Source: Variovorax ginsengisoli (GTDB lineage: Bacteria; Pseudomonadota; Gammaproteobacteria; Burkholderiales; Burkholderiaceae_C). From it: a stretch of 64,000 bases of DNA. Every line of letters begins with the position of its first letter. Position 1 is the stretch's first letter. Location of the stretch: assembly GCF_030486595.1 (NCBI RefSeq), contig NZ_JAUJZH010000031.1:1-64000 (forward strand), written 5' to 3'. Below the pieces are notes generated by a model that had not been told where the DNA came from, ran no database searches, and was given only the letters and a program-made list of their open reading frames with translations. Positions 52,708-62,104 of the stretch are shown here, piece after piece. A program made the position numbers and the translations under genes.

Positions 52708-52736
52708 ATTATTCCTCCATTTCTCGGAAAAGTAAA
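52708..52736 (-). promoter_or_regulatory. Predicted promoter of the dioxygenase operon
   Basis: On the minus strand TTTACT (52736-52731) and AATAAT (52713-52708) are 17 bases apart, matching sigma-70 hexamers at 4/6 and 5/6. The expected start of transcription, near 52701, falls inside operator O1. Confidence 0.45.
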
Positions 52737-52792
52737 ATCCGCATATCCATTCCCTCATCGTGGAAAATCGCCGGGTTGTCCCGATTCGGGCA

Positions 52793-52806
52793 TTCAATCG
52801 TTTGCA
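52793..52806. promoter_or_regulatory. LacI-family operator O2 (imperfect)
   Basis: TTCAATCGTTTGCA matches O1 at 12 of 14 positions, ending 3 bases before the lacI-type ATG. Its centre is exactly 100 bp from that of O1. It may allow DNA looping and autorepression of the regulator gene. Confidence 0.55.
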
Positions 52807-52809
52807 TCC

Positions 52810-53841
52810 ATGAACCCCCAACCCTCGTCCACCGTCACCATCCGCGATGTCGCGCTGGCCGCCGGCGTGCATGTCTCGACGGTCTCGCGCGCGCTCAATC
52901 CGGACAAGCGCAGCCTGATCAGCGCCGAGGTGCTGAAGGTGGTCGAGGAGGCCGCGCGCAAGCTCGGCTACCGGCCCAACCGCGCGGCGTCGGCGCTGCG
53001 GACCGGCCGCACCCACACCATCGGGGTGCTGGTGCCCGACATCACCAACCCGGTGTTCCCGCCGATCCTGCAGGGCATCGAGGCCAGCGCGGCGGCGCGC
53101 GGCTACTTCGTCTTCGTGACGAACGTGGTCGACCATGCCCTGGCGCGCCCGATCGTCGAGCGGATGCTGGCGCAGCGGGTCGACGGACTGGTGCTGGCGA
53201 TCGCCACCCGCGACGACCCGCTGGTCGACTACATCGGCAAGGCCGGCCTGCAGGCGGTGCTGGTCAACCGGGCCGACGAGACCGGGCGCCTGCCCGCGGT
53301 GGTGAGCGACGACCGGCTGGCAATGAAGCTGGCGGTCGATCACCTGGTGTCGCTGGGCCATCGCCGCATCGCCCACCTGGCCGGCCCGCAGAACGTGCCG
53401 ACCGGCGTCGGCCGGCGCCAGGGCGTCGAGCAGGCACTGCGCGACCGCGGACTCGAACTGGCCAGCGTCGAGGAATGCGAGGGCTACAGCCGCGAGGCCG
53501 GCCGCGCCGCCATGCAGCGGCTGCTCGATGTCTACGAACGGCCGCAGGCCGTGGTGTGCTGCAACGACCTGGTCGCCCTCGGCGCCTACGATGTGCTGCG
53601 CGAGCGCGGCATCCGCGTGCCGCAGGACATCTCGATCACGGGCCACAACGACATGCCGCTGGTCGACATGGTCAACCCGCCGCTCACCACCATCCGGCTG
53701 CCGCACCGCGAGCTCGGCTGGCGCGCCGCCGAGATGCTGTTCGACGGCATCGAGGGCCGGGCGCCGTCGGCCTTCACAGTGGTGCTGCGGCCGGAACTGG
53801 TGGTGCGCGAGTCGACGCGAGACGTTGCTGGCGAGCTCTGA
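52810..53841 (+). CDS. LacI-family transcriptional regulator
   Basis: The 343-residue protein has an N-terminal helix-turn-helix (TIRDVALAAGVHVSTVSRAL) with a hinge helix (YRPNRAASALRTGRT). The periplasmic-binding-protein-like effector domain includes IGVLVPDITNPVFPPILQGI and ISITGHNDMPLVDMVNPPLT. ATG 52810 gives the standard length. The upstream frame extension crosses the operators. It is divergent from the dioxygenase operon and probably represses it and itself through O1 and O2. The inducer is presumably a pathway substrate. Confidence 0.93.
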   Translation: MNPQPSSTVTIRDVALAAGVHVSTVSRALNPDKRSLISAEVLKVVEEAARKLGYRPNRAASALRTGRTHTIGVLVPDITNPVFPPILQGIEASAAARGYFVFVTNVVDHALARPIVERMLAQRVDGLVLAIATRDDPLVDYIGKAGLQAVLVNRADETGRLPAVVSDDRLAMKLAVDHLVSLGHRRIAHLAGPQNVPTGVGRRQGVEQALRDRGLELASVEECEGYSREAGRAAMQRLLDVYERPQAVVCCNDLVALGAYDVLRERGIRVPQDISITGHNDMPLVDMVNPPLTTIRLPHRELGWRAAEMLFDGIEGRAPSAFTVVLRPELVVRESTRDVAGEL

Positions 53842-53890
53842 GGACTGGGGGGCGTACCGAGGACCCCGTTTCCATCCCGCATCAAATGTC

Positions 53891-53908
53891 CCATTGACAG
53901 AACAATGG
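53891..53908 (+). promoter_or_regulatory. Inverted repeat overlapping a TTGACA -35 box upstream of the GntR/UTRA gene
   Basis: CCATTG (53891-53896) and CAATGG (53903-53908) are perfect 6-bp arms around ACAGAA. A consensus TTGACA (53894-53899) overlaps the left arm. The -10 at 17 bases (53917-53922) is weak. It is a likely autoregulatory operator for the operon that follows. Confidence 0.45.
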
Positions 53909-53929
53909 AAGTGCCCAACCATCGCGGGC

Positions 53930-54721
53930 ATGTCGCAGATGCCTTTGCCGAAGTACCACCAGATCTATCTGGTGCTGCGCGAGCAACTCGAAGAAGGGCG
54001 CTTCGCCGACGGCCTGCCCGGTGAACTGGCTCTGATGGAGCAGTTCGGCGTCGCCCGCGTCACGGTGCGGCGGGCCCTTGGCCAGTTGTCGTCCGAGGGC
54101 CTGATCTCGCGCAACCCAGGCCGGCGCACGCGCCCGGTGCCGCCGGCACTGAGCGGCGAGCCACGTGCGGCCGACGGCATGGCGCGCGCCAACCTGCGCG
54201 GCCTGCTCGAGAACCTGGTCACGATGGGCCTGCACACCTCGGTCAAGGTGATCGACGTGGCGACCATCTCGGCCTCGACCCAGGTCGCCGACGCCCTGCA
54301 GCTCCAGCTCGGCGACGCGGTGCAGAAGGCGGTGCGCGTGCGTTCGACGCGCGAGGGGCCGCTGTCGCACATCACGACCTACGTGCCGAACGACATCGCG
54401 CGCAAGTTCGGCCGCCGCGAACTGGCCAAGAAACCGATCCTGGTGCTGCTCGAAGAGTCCGGCGTCAAGGTCGGCCGCGCGCACCAGACCATCACGGCGC
54501 GGCTGGCCGACAACGTGCTTGCGGAGCACCTCGAAGTCTCGGTCGGCTCGGCCCTGCTGGCCGTGCGCCGCCTCATCTACGACGAAGCCGAGCGCCCGGT
54601 GCAGTGGCTGCACGGCTTCTACCGGCCCGATCGCTACACCTACGAGATGCAACTGTCGCGCGTCGGCAGCATCGACGCCAAGGTGTGGGTCAGCAAAGAC
54701 GTGTCAGCCCAGTTCAACTGA
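53930..54721 (+). CDS. GntR/HutC-family (UTRA) transcriptional regulator
   Basis: The 263-residue protein has a winged helix at ~5-75 (PKYHQIYLVLREQLEEGRFA, LMEQFGVARVTVRRALGQLS). The UTRA effector domain includes AVRVRSTREGPLSHITTYVP and LAVRRLIYDEAERPVQWLHG, ending FYRPDRYTYEMQLSR. It is the first gene of the transporter/hydro-lyase/hydantoinase operon, so it probably responds to its substrate. No ribosome site precedes ATG 53930, and the predicted transcription start falls next to it, so the message may be leaderless. Confidence 0.9.
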   Translation: MSQMPLPKYHQIYLVLREQLEEGRFADGLPGELALMEQFGVARVTVRRALGQLSSEGLISRNPGRRTRPVPPALSGEPRAADGMARANLRGLLENLVTMGLHTSVKVIDVATISASTQVADALQLQLGDAVQKAVRVRSTREGPLSHITTYVPNDIARKFGRRELAKKPILVLLEESGVKVGRAHQTITARLADNVLAEHLEVSVGSALLAVRRLIYDEAERPVQWLHGFYRPDRYTYEMQLSRVGSIDAKVWVSKDVSAQFN

Positions 54722-54738
54722 AGATAAAGGAAAGCACC

Positions 54739-55959
54739 ATGCCCCATCGCTTCGATCGCCCGGACCGCCGCCGCTTCATGTCGCAGTCCGCCGCCGTGGC
54801 CTCCGCCATCGCCTTCCCGCTGGTGGCCGGCGCCCAGCCCAAGCCGATCAAGGTCGGGGTGCTGCATCCCGTGACCGGCGCACTCGCCTATTCGGGCCAG
54901 CAGTGCCGGCTCGGTGCGCTGATGGCGATCGAGGACATCAACAAGGCCGGCGGCATCAAGTCGCTGGGCGGCGCCAAGATCGAGGCCTTGCTCGGCGACG
55001 CCCAATCGCAGCCCCAGGCCGGCGCCGCCGAGGTCGAGAAGATGAACGAGGCCGGCGTGTCGGCCATCGTCGGCGCCTTCGCGTCGGCGATCTGCCTGGC
55101 CACCACGCAGGCCGCGGCCAAGTACAACCTGCCGCACGTGGTCGATGTCGGGGTGGCCGACCAGATTGTCGAGCGCGGCCTCAAGAACACCTTCCGCTTC
55201 GGCCCCGGCTACAAGAAGTCGACCGAGGTCGCGATGGCCAACCTGCTGGTGCTCAACAAGGCCGCGGGCAATCCGGCCAAGACGGTGATGATCATCCACG
55301 AGGACTCGCTGTTCGGCTCCGGCACGGCGGCGCTGCTGTCGCGCGAGCTGCCGGGCTACGGCTTCGAGGTGAAGGAGGTCGTGAAGCACGCCAACCCGAC
55401 GCGCGACTTCAACAACATCGTGCTGCGCATGAAGTCGATCAACCCCGACATCGTGATCCCGGCCAACTACTACAACGAGTACGCGCTGCTGGTGCGCACC
55501 ATGCAGCAGCAGAAGGTGCAGCCGAAGGCGATCTTCTCGGTGCTCGGCGGCGCGGCATCGAGCTACAAGTTCGTCAAGGAGTTTCCGGACGCAGCCAACG
55601 GCATCATCGACTGCAACCACTGGTTCAACCCGAAGGACAAGCGCTCGGCCGAACTGCGCAAGCGGGTCGAGGCCCAGGGCCAGTTCTTCAGCTACGAGGT
55701 CTTCATGACCTACACCGCGATGATGCTGCTGGCCGACGCGCTGGAGCGCGCCAAGTCGAGCGATCGCGCCGCCATCATCGACGCGCTGGAGAAGAGCACC
55801 TTCTCGAACCACATCATGCCGTACAGCCCGACAAAGTTCGTCAACGGCCAGAACGAGGGCGCGCAGCCACTGATGACGCAGGTCGTGAAGAACGACATCA
55901 AGGTCATCATCCCGCGCGAGTTCCGTGAGGTCGAACCCATGTTCCCCTTGAACGCCTGA
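54739..55959 (+). CDS. Branched-chain-type ABC transporter substrate-binding protein
   Basis: The 406-residue protein has a Tat-like signal (DRRRFMSQSAAVASAIAFPL). The mature part is a type-I periplasmic binding protein: IKVGVLHPVTGALAYSGQQC, LGALMAIEDINKAGGIKSLG and VSAIVGAFASAICLATTQAA. The ligand is not necessarily an amino acid, since this family also binds aromatic acids, amides and ureas. AAAGGA precedes ATG 54739, 17 bases after the regulator. Confidence 0.92.
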   Translation: MPHRFDRPDRRRFMSQSAAVASAIAFPLVAGAQPKPIKVGVLHPVTGALAYSGQQCRLGALMAIEDINKAGGIKSLGGAKIEALLGDAQSQPQAGAAEVEKMNEAGVSAIVGAFASAICLATTQAAAKYNLPHVVDVGVADQIVERGLKNTFRFGPGYKKSTEVAMANLLVLNKAAGNPAKTVMIIHEDSLFGSGTAALLSRELPGYGFEVKEVVKHANPTRDFNNIVLRMKSINPDIVIPANYYNEYALLVRTMQQQKVQPKAIFSVLGGAASSYKFVKEFPDAANGIIDCNHWFNPKDKRSAELRKRVEAQGQFFSYEVFMTYTAMMLLADALERAKSSDRAAIIDALEKSTFSNHIMPYSPTKFVNGQNEGAQPLMTQVVKNDIKVIIPREFREVEPMFPLNA

Positions 55960-56028
55960 GCGCCTGGTCCAGGCCCGCCAGCTGCCCGGCCGCGCCCCGC
56001 GGTGCGGGCAGCCCCACCGAAACCGCCC

Positions 56029-56901
56029 ATGTTCGACCCCAGCATCCTCTTCTCGTCCGTCCTGAACGGCCTGACGACCGGCGCGGTCTATGCCCTGATC
56101 GCGCTCGGCCTCACCCTGATCTACGGCGTGCTGCACATCATCAACTTCGCCCATGGCGCCTCGCTGATGCTGGCCCTCTATGCGGTGTACTTCCTCAAGG
56201 AGCGCTGGGGCATCGACCCCTACCTGGCGCTGCCGATCGTCATCCCCGGCATGTTCGCGCTCGGCTACGGGCTGCAGCGCCTGGTCATCAACCGCGCAGG
56301 CCATGGCAAGGACGAGAACATCCTGTTGGTCACGCTCGGCATCGCGATCGTGATGGAGAACCTGGCGCTGCTGTTCTTCAAGTCGGACACCCGCAACATC
56401 GACACCGCCTACGCGCTCAGCACGGTCGCCATCGGGCCGGCGATGATCGCGGTGCCCAAGCTGGTGGCCTTCGCCGGGGCACTGGTGGTGTCGGCACTGC
56501 TGTTCTGGGTCATGGGGCGCACCGACCTGGGCCGCGCGATCCGCGCGGTCGCCAAGGAGAAGGAGGGCGCCAAGCTGATGGGCATCGATGTCGACCATGT
56601 CTATGCGATGAGTTTCGGCATCGGCTTGGCCTGCCTCGGCGCCGCCGCCTGCTTCCTGCTGCCGGCCTACTACGTCAATCCGCAGGTGGGCGGCGGCTTC
56701 GTGCTGGTGGCCTTCACGATCGTGGTGCTGGGCGGCATGGGCAGCTTCGTCGGCGCGCTGATCGGCGGCTTCCTGGTCGGCATCGTCGAATCGCTCGGCG
56801 GCCTCTACCTGGGCGAATCGCTTGGGCAGATCGGCATCTTCGCGATCTTCATCGGGGTCGTGCTGTTTCGCCCGCAGGGCATGTTCGGAGCGAAGGCATG
56901 A
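56029..56901 (+). CDS. livH: Branched-chain-type ABC transporter permease (LivH)
   Basis: The 290-residue permease shows FSSVLNGLTTGAVYALIALG, LTLIYGVLHIINFAHGASLM and IRAVAKEKEGAKLMGIDVDH (the EAA-type loop), then AFTIVVLGGMGSFVGALIGG. These are hallmarks of LivH. It partners LivM encoded immediately downstream (ATGA overlap). Start ATG 56029 was chosen just before the first amphipathic segment. The preceding 69 bases after the binding-protein gene hold no gene. Confidence 0.94.
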   Translation: MFDPSILFSSVLNGLTTGAVYALIALGLTLIYGVLHIINFAHGASLMLALYAVYFLKERWGIDPYLALPIVIPGMFALGYGLQRLVINRAGHGKDENILLVTLGIAIVMENLALLFFKSDTRNIDTAYALSTVAIGPAMIAVPKLVAFAGALVVSALLFWVMGRTDLGRAIRAVAKEKEGAKLMGIDVDHVYAMSFGIGLACLGAAACFLLPAYYVNPQVGGGFVLVAFTIVVLGGMGSFVGALIGGFLVGIVESLGGLYLGESLGQIGIFAIFIGVVLFRPQGMFGAKA

Positions 56902-57870
56902 GCGGTCCTCGTCAACTCGCGGGCATCGCGCTGTTCGCCGCGGTGGTGGCCTGCGTGCCGTTGGTCACAGCGTCGGGCGCGACGCTCAATTTCGTGATGA
57001 TGGCGCTCTACGCCACCTTGATCGCGCAGGCCTGGAACATCCTCGGCGGCTTCGGCGGCCAGTTCTCCTTCGGCCATGCGCTGTTCTTCGGCAGCGGCGC
57101 CTACATCCAGGCCATCGCGCAGCTGCAGGGCGGCCTCAACGCCTGGGCCGCGCTCGGACTGGCGGTCATCGGTGCCGCGGCGGTCGGCCTGTTCATCGGC
57201 GGCTTGAGCTTTCGCTACGGGCTCAAGGGCTCCTACTTCGCGCTGGTCACCCTGGCCTTCGCCGAGGTGTTCCGCATCGTCGCGCTCTCGGTGCCTTTCA
57301 CCGGCGGCGGCGTCGGCCTGATGCTGCCCCTGCGCGAGGCGCCGTCGAACCTGCAGTTCGCCACCCGCGCCGGCTACCTGTGGGTGGTGCTGGCCTTCGT
57401 GGTCGCGGCGCTGCTGGTCACCTGGTGGCTGCGCAACGGCCGCTTCGGCGCCTGGCTGCAGGCGGTGCGCGACAACGAGGACGCGGCGCGCGCCGTGGGC
57501 GTGAACCCGTTCCGCGTCAAGCTCGGCGCGATCGGCATCTCGGCCGCCTTCATGGGCGCCGCGGGCGCCTTCTACGTGCAGGTGTTCCAGTACATCGACC
57601 CGGGCATCGCCTATGGCCCGTCGACTTCGGTCGAGGCGCTCGTCGGGGCCATCGTCGGCGGCGTCGGCACCCTGTGGGGGCCGGTGCTGGGTGCGGTGGT
57701 GCTGCATCTGCTGGCCGACCTGACGCGCAACCTGTTCGGCGAGCTGCCGGGCATCAACATGGTGATCTACGGCACGGTGCTGGTGCTGATCGTGATCTTC
57801 CTGCCGCGCGGCATCGCCGGCCTGGGGCTCTCGGTGCGGCAGCTCTGGTCGTCCGCGAAGGGAGGTCCCC

Positions 57871-57878
<8 letters not shown>
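56898..57878 (+). CDS. livM: Branched-chain-type ABC transporter permease (LivM)
   Basis: The 326-residue permease shows LIAQAWNILGGFGGQFSFGH, ALFFGSGAYIQAIAQLQGGL, FRYGLKGSYFALVTLAFAEV and LQAVRDNEDAARAVGVNPFR, then VEALVGAIVGGVGTLWGPVL. These are all LivM signatures. It overlaps livH by 4 bp and livG by 8 bp. Confidence 0.94.
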
Positions 57879-58634
<756 letters not shown>

Positions 58635-58638
<4 letters not shown>

Positions 58639-59345
58639 CCGCGCTGCTGGAAATCAAGGGCCTCCGCGGCGGCTACGGCCGGGTCGAGGTGCTGCGCGGC
58701 GTCGACCTCCAGGTGAACGCCGGCGAGATGGTCGCGCTGCTCGGCAGCAACGGCGCCGGCAAGTCGACCTTGAACAAGATGGTCTGCGGCCTGTGCCCGG
58801 CCTGGAGCGGCAGCGTGCGCTTCGACGGCCAGGACCTGAGCGGCGCCCACTACCGCGAGGTCGTCAAGGCCGGCCTGATCCAGGTGCCCGAGGGCCGCAA
58901 GGTGTTCCCGAACCTCAGCGTGCTGGAGAACCTCGAGCTGGGCTCCTTCACGCGGGCCCGCGAACGACGGGCCAGCAACCTGGAGAAGGTGTTCGGCATC
59001 TTCCCGCGGCTGCGCGAGCGCATCCGCCAGAACGCCGGCACCATGAGCGGAGGCGAGCAGCAGATGCTGGCCATCGGCCGCGGCCTGATGGCTGAGCCGG
59101 TGCTGCTGATCCTCGACGAGCCCTCGCTCGGCCTGTCGCCGCTGCTGGTCGAAGAGATGTTCACCTTGATCCGGCGCCTGCGCGACGACGGCCTCGCGGT
59201 GCTGCTGGTCGAGCAGAACGTCGGCCAGTCGCTGGAGATCGCCGACCGCGCCTACGTGCTGGAGAACGGCAGCGTTCGCTTCTCGGGCGCGCCGGACGAA
59301 CTGCTCGGCAGCGACGAACTGCGCCGCGCCTATCTCGGGCTCTGA
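58635..59345 (+). CDS. livF: Branched-chain-type ABC transporter ATPase (LivF)
   Basis: The 236-residue ATPase has Walker A LLGSNGAGKSTLNKMVCGL, signature TMSGGEQQMLAIGRGLMAEP and Walker B LLILDEPSLGLSPLLVEEMF. IQVPEGRKVFPNLSVLENLE is diagnostic for LivF. It overlaps livG by 4 bp and ends 25 bases before the Bug-family gene. Confidence 0.95.
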
Positions 59346-59370
59346 GCCAGGGACCCCACAAGGAAAGACC

Positions 59371-60324
59371 ATGAAACGCAGAGACATCCTCATCGCCTCC
59401 GTGACAGCGCTGGCCGGCACCGCCCGGGCCCAGATCGGCAACACGCCGATCCGCCTGCTGGTCGGCGCGCCGGCCGGCGGTTCGACCGACACCATCGCCC
59501 GCACCCTGGCGGCCGGCATGGGCCCGGTGCTGGGCCGCACCGTGATCGTCGAGAACCGGCCCGGCGCCGGCGGCAACATCGCCGCCGAGGTCGTCGCCAA
59601 GGCCCCGCCCGACGGCAACACGCTGCTGCTGAGCTTCACCAGCCATGCGATCAATGCGACGCTCTATCCCACGCTGCCCTTCGATCCGGTCAAGGACTTC
59701 ACGGCCCTGAGCTGCATCGCCACGTCGCCGTCGATCCTGGTCGCCCATCCGTCGGTGCCGGCCGACAACGTGCGCGAGCTGATCGCGCTGGCCAAGGCCA
59801 AGCCGGGCCAGCTCAACTTCGCCATCGGCGCGCTGGGCTCGTCGCTGCACATGGCGGGCGAGGCCTTCAAGATGCAGTCGGGCGTCTACATCGTGAACAT
59901 CCCGTACCGGGGCACCGCGCCGGCCGTGCAGGACGTGCTCGCGGGCCAGGTGCAGCTGATGTTCGCGGCGGTCGGCAACGTGCAGCAGCACATCAAGGCC
60001 GGCAAGCTGAAGGCATTGGGCGTGACTTCGGCCAAGCGCCTGCCCGAGTTTCCCGACCTTCCGGCCATCGCCGAGACCTTGCCCGGCTACGAATCGAGCG
60101 CCTGGTTCGGCCTGTTCGGGCCGGCGCGCATGCCGGCTGAAACCACGCGCCGCCTGGCGGATGCCGCGCGGCAGGCGATCGCCGAGCCGGCGATGCGCAA
60201 GCGCTTCGACAGCGAGGGCGTGATCGCGGTCGGCAATACGCCCGAGCAGTTCGGCCCCTTCGTCCAGAGCGAGATCAAGCGCTGGGCCCAGGTGGTCAAG
60301 TATTCAGGCGCGAGGCCCGAATGA
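59371..60324 (+). CDS. Bug/TctC-family periplasmic binding protein
   Basis: The 317-residue protein has a short signal peptide (MKRRDILIASVTALAGTARA). The Bug core reads IRLLVGAPAGGSTDTIARTL, VIVENRPGAGGNIAAEVVAK and NFAIGALGSSLHMAGEAFKM. It is a second, unrelated type of binding protein in an operon that already has a complete Liv-type transporter. AGGAAAG precedes the ATG. Its stop overlaps the next gene by 4 bp. It may serve a TctAB transporter encoded elsewhere or act as a sensor. Confidence 0.9.
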   Translation: MKRRDILIASVTALAGTARAQIGNTPIRLLVGAPAGGSTDTIARTLAAGMGPVLGRTVIVENRPGAGGNIAAEVVAKAPPDGNTLLLSFTSHAINATLYPTLPFDPVKDFTALSCIATSPSILVAHPSVPADNVRELIALAKAKPGQLNFAIGALGSSLHMAGEAFKMQSGVYIVNIPYRGTAPAVQDVLAGQVQLMFAAVGNVQQHIKAGKLKALGVTSAKRLPEFPDLPAIAETLPGYESSAWFGLFGPARMPAETTRRLADAARQAIAEPAMRKRFDSEGVIAVGNTPEQFGPFVQSEIKRWAQVVKYSGARPE

Positions 60325-61610
60325 CCGCGCCTGCCGTCACCCTCCAGCCGGCGCCGCAGACGCTGGCGCAGAAGCTCATCGCCCGTGCCTGCGGCCGCGC
60401 GGCGGTCGCGGTCGGCGAGATCGTGACCTGCGCGGTCGACCTGGCGATGTTCCACGACTCCTCGGGGCCGCGCCGGCTGCAGCCGATGCTGGAGGAACTC
60501 GGGGCGCAGATCTGGGACCGCTCGCGCATCGTGCTGGTGATGGACCACTACGTGCCCGAGCGCGACGACGACTCTCGCCGCATCGTGCGCATCGCCCGCG
60601 ACTGGGCCCGCGACCAGCGGCTGCCGCATGTCTACGACAGCCAGGGCATCTGCCACGTGGTGGTGCCGCAGCACGGCCACATCCGTCCCGGCATGCTGTG
60701 CGTGGGCGGCGATTCGCATTCGCCCACCGGCGGCGCCTTCGGTGCCTACATGTTCGGCATCGGCAGCACCGAGATGCTCGGCGTGGTGGTCAGCGGCGAG
60801 ATCTGGCTGCGCGTGCCCGAGACGATCCAGATGTGGTGGGACGGCCGGCTGCCCGCGGGCGTCACGGCCAAGGACATGATGCTGCACATGCTGGCGCGCT
60901 TCGGCATGAACGGCGGGCGCTACCAGGCGGTCGAGTTCTGCGGGCCGGCGGTTGCGGCACTGTCGATGCAGGAGCGCATGACGCTGTCGAACATGAGCGC
61001 CGAACTCGGTGGTCAGGTGGGACTGATCGCGCCAGATGCGACCACCTCGGCCTTCCTTGCCGAAGCCGGCGCGCCGGCGATCGACACGGCGCCGTGGTTC
61101 ACCGACGAAGGCGCCGAGCTGACGCGCCATCGCTTCGACGCATCGGCGCTCGAACCCTATGTGGCGGCGCCGCACAGCCCGGCCAACGCGCACGGCGTGA
61201 GCCACTACCTCGGCACGCCGATCGACGTCGCCTATGTCGGCGCCTGCACCGGCGCCAAGCTCGAGGACCTGCGGGCCGCGGCCCAGGTGCTGCGCGGCCA
61301 CAAGGTGGCGGCCGGCGTGCGCCTGATCGTCGCGCCGGCCAGCCTGCAGGACCAGCAGCGGGCGCGCGACGAGGGCGTGCTGCAGTCGCTGCTCGACGCC
61401 GGCGCCGAGCTCTTTCCCACAGCCTGCGGCGCCTGCTCGGGCTACGGCGACCCGATGGGCGACGACATCACAGTGATCTCGACCACGGCGCGCAACTTCA
61501 AGGGCCGCATGGGTTCGCCCACGGCGCAGGTCTACCTGGGCTCGCCGTACACCGTGGCTGCGGCGGCGCTGCGCGGCTGCGTCACCGACCCGCGCGAGGT
61601 GCTGGCATGA
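60321..61610 (+). CDS. Aconitase-superfamily hydro-lyase, large subunit (LeuC-like)
   Basis: The 429-residue protein has the 4Fe-4S cysteines in AYVGACTGAKLEDLRAAAQ and the C-x2-C of FPTACGACSGYG. Substrate-site text is HIRPGMLCVGGDSHSPTGGA, FGAYMFGIGSTEMLG and MDHYVPERDDDSRRIV. It belongs with LeuC, homoaconitase and maleate hydratase large subunits. The small subunit follows with an ATGA overlap. Isopropylmalate dehydratase for leucine synthesis is unlikely here, because the operon is transporter- and hydantoinase-linked and contains no other leu genes. Confidence 0.88.
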   Translation: MTAPAVTLQPAPQTLAQKLIARACGRAAVAVGEIVTCAVDLAMFHDSSGPRRLQPMLEELGAQIWDRSRIVLVMDHYVPERDDDSRRIVRIARDWARDQRLPHVYDSQGICHVVVPQHGHIRPGMLCVGGDSHSPTGGAFGAYMFGIGSTEMLGVVVSGEIWLRVPETIQMWWDGRLPAGVTAKDMMLHMLARFGMNGGRYQAVEFCGPAVAALSMQERMTLSNMSAELGGQVGLIAPDATTSAFLAEAGAPAIDTAPWFTDEGAELTRHRFDASALEPYVAAPHSPANAHGVSHYLGTPIDVAYVGACTGAKLEDLRAAAQVLRGHKVAAGVRLIVAPASLQDQQRARDEGVLQSLLDAGAELFPTACGACSGYGDPMGDDITVISTTARNFKGRMGSPTAQVYLGSPYTVAAAALRGCVTDPREVLA

Positions 61611-62104
61611 CGGCGCACCGCGTCTGGCGCCTCGGCGCCGATGTCGACACCGACGCATTGGCGCCGGGCCATGCGATGAAGCACGGCATCGACGTCATCG
61701 CCCGCCATTGCCTCGAAGCCGTGCGGCCCGAGTTCGCCCGCGAGGTGCGGCCCGGCGACCTGATCGTGGCCGGGCCGAATTTCGGCATCGGCTCGTCGCG
61801 CGAGCAGGCGGCCGCGGTGCTGGTGCACCTGGGCGTGGCGGCGGTGATCGCGCCTTCGTACGGCGGGCTCTATTTCCGCAATGCCTTCAACCTCGGCCTG
61901 CTGCTGCTGACCTGCCCCCAGGCCGAGACGCTGCAGGACGGCGATCGCGTCGAACTGGACCCGGCGCACCCCTCGGTGGTGGCGCCCGATGGCCGGCTGC
62001 TGGCCTGCGAGCCGGTGCCCGGATTCCTGATGGACATGGTCCGCGCAGGCGGCCTCATGAAGCAGCTGCGGCAACGCTTCGGCAAAGAAAGATCCCAACC
62101 ATGA
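61607..62104 (+). CDS. Aconitase-superfamily hydro-lyase, small subunit (LeuD-like)
   Basis: The 165-residue swivelling domain shows RLGADVDTDALAPGHAMKHG, VAGPNFGIGSSREQAAAVLV and VIAPSYGGLYFRNAFNLGLL. These are hallmarks of LeuD and homoaconitase small subunits. The length is short, as in archaeal-type or HbzJ-type small subunits. It forms the active site with the preceding large subunit. It overlaps the neighbours by 4 bp at both ends. Confidence 0.88.
   Translation: MTAHRVWRLGADVDTDALAPGHAMKHGIDVIARHCLEAVRPEFAREVRPGDLIVAGPNFGIGSSREQAAAVLVHLGVAAVIAPSYGGLYFRNAFNLGLLLLTCPQAETLQDGDRVELDPAHPSVVAPDGRLLACEPVPGFLMDMVRAGGLMKQLRQRFGKERSQP

Noticed and set aside
54640..56598. 652-codon minus-strand open frame over the binding protein and livH
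   Set aside because: It is a shadow of two certain plus-strand genes. The His/Gln/Arg-rich translation is typical of antisense high-GC frames.
60321..62104. leuC/leuD of leucine biosynthesis
   Set aside because: Family membership is clear, but there is no leuB or leuA nearby. Overlap with hydantoinase genes and a GntR/Liv-type operon argue for a catabolic hydro-lyase, so no gene symbol was given.
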